Assembly: GCA_002497025.1 (NCBI GenBank)
Contig: DAMG01000044.1
Coordinates: forward strand, 3,805-11,888
Origin: Euryarchaeota archaeon UBA126
GTDB taxonomy: Archaea > Thermoplasmatota > Poseidoniia > Poseidoniales > Thalassarchaeaceae
Reading direction: 5' to 3'
Length of the DNA: 8,084 bases
The stretch's first letter is position 1. Every line of letters starts with the position of its first letter. Positions 6,390 through 8,084 of the stretch are shown in pieces. The position numbers and the translations under genes were made by a program. Under the pieces are notes generated by a model. That model had not been told where the DNA came from. It did not search any database and saw nothing but the letters and a program-made list of their open reading frames with translations.

Positions 6390-6632
6390 TCAACGGGCAA
6401 GTTGGATGTTCACACCGACCTCTGCAATCTCTTCAACCGGAACCGACAGTAGGCCTTCTACAGTTGGCCAAGGTAGCATTGCTGGGTCCAAATCATTCTC
6501 AAGAGCAACAAGTATAGCGGTGATTCTTCCGCTAGACATATCAATTCTAAAATCTGCTAGAACTCCAAGCTTATCAGAAGCTTGATCAACAACATTTCGT
6601 CCAAGAATTTCTCGGCCGAAAGTTGTCGGCAT
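6390..6632 (-). CDS. Single PRC-barrel domain protein
   Basis: The 80-residue protein is one PRC-barrel. It opens with F-G-R-E-I-L-G-R-N-V-V-D (5-16), then has KLGVLADFRID (21-31) and SGRITAILVAL (34-44), and closes with LLSVPVEEIAEVGVNIQL (61-78), the usual order of strands in archaeal PRC-barrel proteins. It has no helix or signal and should be cytosolic. PRC-barrels act as small binding or adaptor modules. In haloarchaea, PRC-barrel proteins of the CdpB type join the FtsZ/SepF division machinery, while other family members relate to RNA processing, so the role here cannot be fixed. The start is well supported by GAGGTGA four bases before the ATG, and this site overlaps the stop of cdc48, so the two genes are coupled. 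The downstream DUF4350 gene follows after 89 bases. Confidence 0.88.
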   Translation of the reverse strand: MPTTFGREILGRNVVDQASDKLGVLADFRIDMSSGRITAILVALENDLDPAMLPWPTVEGLLSVPVEEIAEVGVNIQLAR

Positions 6633-6636
6633 TTCT

Positions 6637-6643
6637 TCACCTC
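6637..6643 (-). promoter_or_regulatory. Shine-Dalgarno of the PRC-barrel gene overlapping the cdc48 stop
   Basis: On the minus strand this reads GAGGTGA, a full match to the archaeal anti-Shine-Dalgarno complement, four bases before the ATG at 6632. Its 5' end shares bases with the TGA stop of cdc48 (6642-6644). That implies translational coupling of the ATPase and the PRC-barrel protein. Confidence 0.8.
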
Positions 6644-8084
6644 AAACCGCTTCAATACCAGAAAGTGTGTCAGGTCGGCGACGTACCGATTCAAGACCAC
6701 TGGTTAGCATACCTTCCATGCGACCGTAATACTCCATCATCTCATCGGTGATTGTGGGCCTGACTCTAGCAATTGCTTCCTCAAAGGCCTTCTTCGAGAC
6801 TGATTTTTTTCCGGCTCGCATAGAGATTAGAGCAGCCTCTCGACAAATCGATTCTATATCGGCCCCTGTGTAATTATCAATCTGGCCCGCTAAATCATCA
6901 AGAGAGAATTTACCCAACGGCATATCCTTGGTATGAATTCTCATAATTTCCTTACGAGAATCTGTATCTGGCGGCGGAATGTGTAGTACTCTTTCGAAGC
7001 GACCGCTTCGGAGCAGAGCGGGGTCAATCATCTCTGGTCGATTTGTCGCAGCAACTACGATTACACCCTCCATCGTCTCTACACCATCCATGCTAGATAG
7101 TAATTGATTGACTACTCTATTCATCACATCTGAGCCTTCACCAGACATTGTGCGACGAACTCCTGCAATACTCTCAAACTCATCTAGGAAAATAATCGAA
7201 GGACTGGATTGTTTGGCTTTCTTGAAGACCTCACGTACCGCTCTTTCTGATTCTCCAACCCATTTGGAGACCATTTCAGGACCTTTGATTGAGATGAAGT
7301 TGGCCTTTGCCTCGTTAGCAATTGCTTTCGCAATCAATGTTTTTCCGGTTCCAGGTGCTCCGAATAAGACGATACCACGAGGAGGATTGATTCCAAAATG
7401 ATCGAACATCTCAGGTTTAGTTAGTGGCCATTCGATACTTTCTTTCAAGCGCTCCTTTACCTCTTCCAGACCACCCACTCGTTCCCAAGACACCTCAGGC
7501 ACCTCTACGTAGATTTCTCTTAGAGCACTTGGTTCAATTTCCTTTATAGCCTCACGGAAATCAATCATTTTGACCTCCATCTTTTCTAGAACTTCGGCCG
7601 GAATCTGCTCCTCATCGAGGTCTATTTCTGGTAAATATCGGCGCAGGGCCTTCATCGCCGCTTCTCTAACTAAGGCAGAGATATCTGCGCCGACGAATCC
7701 GTAGGAATTATCCAGTAACCAATCCATGTCGAAATCATCACTGATTGGCATACCTCTAGTATGAATGTTGATGATTTCTTCCCGACCATTCTTGTCGGGA
7801 ACGCCTATTTCTAATTCTCTGTCAAATCGACCTGGGCGCCTCAAAGCAGGGTCTATTGCATCACGTCGATTTGTTGCACCGATTACAACTACGTTATCTC
7901 GACCTTGCATTCCATCAAGAAGAGTGAGTAGCTGTGCGACAACTCTACGCTCAACTTCACCAGAGACATCTTCGCGCTTTGGCGCAATTGAATCCAATTC
8001 GTCGATAAAAATAATCGCCGGAGCATTTGCGGTGGCTTCATCGAATATTTCACGCAGTTGTTTTTCACTCTCTCCATAATATTT
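6642..8084 (-). CDS. cdc48: CDC48/VAT-type AAA ATPase, 5'-truncated by the window edge
   Basis: The frame is open to the last base, giving 480 residues of a two-ring AAA unfoldase; the N-domain and D1 Walker A lie outside. The TTG at 7997 is internal, inside D1 Walker B. In D1 one sees the aromatic pore loop KYYGESE at 1-7, Walker B IIFIDE at 24-29, sensor-1 Asn72 in GATNR, and arginine-finger residues Arg86 and Arg89 in GRFDR. In D2 there are Walker A GAPGTGKT at 242-249, pore loop KWVGESE (Trp aromatic) near 274-280, Walker B IIFLDE at 297-302, sensor-1 Asn348 and arginines 362 and 365. All catalytic residues are intact, so both rings should hydrolyse ATP. The protein is expected to extract and unfold cytosolic or membrane substrates, often ahead of the proteasome. 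The tail ends in GIEAV, with no hydrophobic-Tyr-X proteasome-docking motif. It is the first visible gene of the operon; its promoter is outside. Confidence 0.97.
   Translation of the reverse strand, partial: KYYGESEKQLREIFDEATANAPAIIFIDELDSIAPKREDVSGEVERRVVAQLLTLLDGMQGRDNVVVIGATNRRDAIDPALRRPGRFDRELEIGVPDKNGREEIINIHTRGMPISDDFDMDWLLDNSYGFVGADISALVREAAMKALRRYLPEIDLDEEQIPAEVLEKMEVKMIDFREAIKEIEPSALREIYVEVPEVSWERVGGLEEVKERLKESIEWPLTKPEMFDHFGINPPRGIVLFGAPGTGKTLIAKAIANEAKANFISIKGPEMVSKWVGESERAVREVFKKAKQSSPSIIFLDEFESIAGVRRTMSGEGSDVMNRVVNQLLSSMDGVETMEGVIVVAATNRPEMIDPALLRSGRFERVLHIPPPDTDSRKEIMRIHTKDMPLGKFSLDDLAGQIDNYTGADIESICREAALISMRAGKKSVSKKAFEEAIARVRPTITDEMMEYYGRMEGMLTSGLESVRRRPDTLSGIEAV

Noticed and set aside
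6233..6517. Plus-strand reading frame of 94 codons spanning the operon gap
   Set aside because: It runs antisense through the start of the DUF4350 gene and the end of the PRC-barrel gene. It has no ribosome site or promoter, and its composition looks like noncoding translation.
7108..8079. Reading frames in other frames within cdc48
   Set aside because: All are shadows of an intact, highly conserved AAA ATPase. The minus-strand one at 7889-8077 is in the wrong frame for Walker B.
6642..8084. Repeat caused by two similar AAA segments
   Set aside because: The resemblance is the ancient D1/D2 duplication of CDC48 and not a DNA repeat or recombination footprint.
1..8084. Mobile elements, CRISPR arrays, tRNA or rRNA genes
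   Set aside because: I saw no transposase, terminal inverted repeats, regularly spaced repeats or cloverleaf-like segments. The gene set looks like ordinary chromosomal content, although a dedicated tRNA search was not possible.

Overview
The window looks like a chromosomal segment of a mesophilic euryarchaeon. My best guess is a marine group II/Poseidoniales-type organism, inferred from gene content and not proven. The supporting evidence is a two-domain CDC48/VAT-type AAA ATPase, a short PRC-barrel protein, an archaeal-type tRNA 2-thiolation enzyme with two zinc-binding Cys/His clusters, and a secreted protein with calcium-loop (Asp-rich, thrombospondin type 3-like) segments. One promoter suits leaderless transcription: a TATA-like box about 27 bases before an ATG. 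Genes inside the operon instead carry good Shine-Dalgarno sites. Gene packing is very dense, base composition is moderate to AT-rich, and I see no tRNA, rRNA, CRISPR array, insertion sequence or long repeat.

Layout. (1) Positions 1-801 (+) hold the 3' part of a family III (CaiB/BaiF) CoA-transferase; its N-terminus lies outside the window and its C-terminus is unusually short. (2) It converges, with a 4-base gap, on a minus-strand NcsA/TtuA/Ctu1-family tRNA thiolation gene (806-1810). (3) A divergent promoter region (1811-1916) separates this from a small two-helix membrane protein (1917-2168, +), which in turn converges with a 5-base gap on the end of a long minus-strand operon. (4) That operon, read right to left, is cdc48 (8084-6642, start outside the window), a PRC-barrel protein (6632-6390), a DUF4350-type membrane-anchored protein (6300-4657), a DUF58 protein (4657-3404) and a polytopic membrane protein (3391-2174). 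The only sizeable gap is 89 bases (6301-6389), which holds a small perfect hairpin. The other junctions are coupled: two Shine-Dalgarno sites are laid over the preceding stop codon, and one junction is a TAATG stop/start overlap.

How the genes may work together. DUF58 and DUF4350 proteins usually belong to MoxR-type AAA chaperone clusters that assemble or mature envelope proteins or complexes. Here the AAA gene visible upstream is a CDC48-type unfoldase, not a MoxR, and a PRC-barrel protein lies between. The DUF4350 protein carries an extracytoplasmic insert with calcium-loop-like segments and four cysteines. The last gene encodes a membrane protein with about eight helices and no family I recognise. 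The best candidate for an undescribed system is therefore an archaeal envelope/membrane module (DUF4350, DUF58 and an eight-helix protein) transcribed behind CDC48 and a PRC-barrel protein. This is inference from gene order; no activity can be read from the sequence alone.
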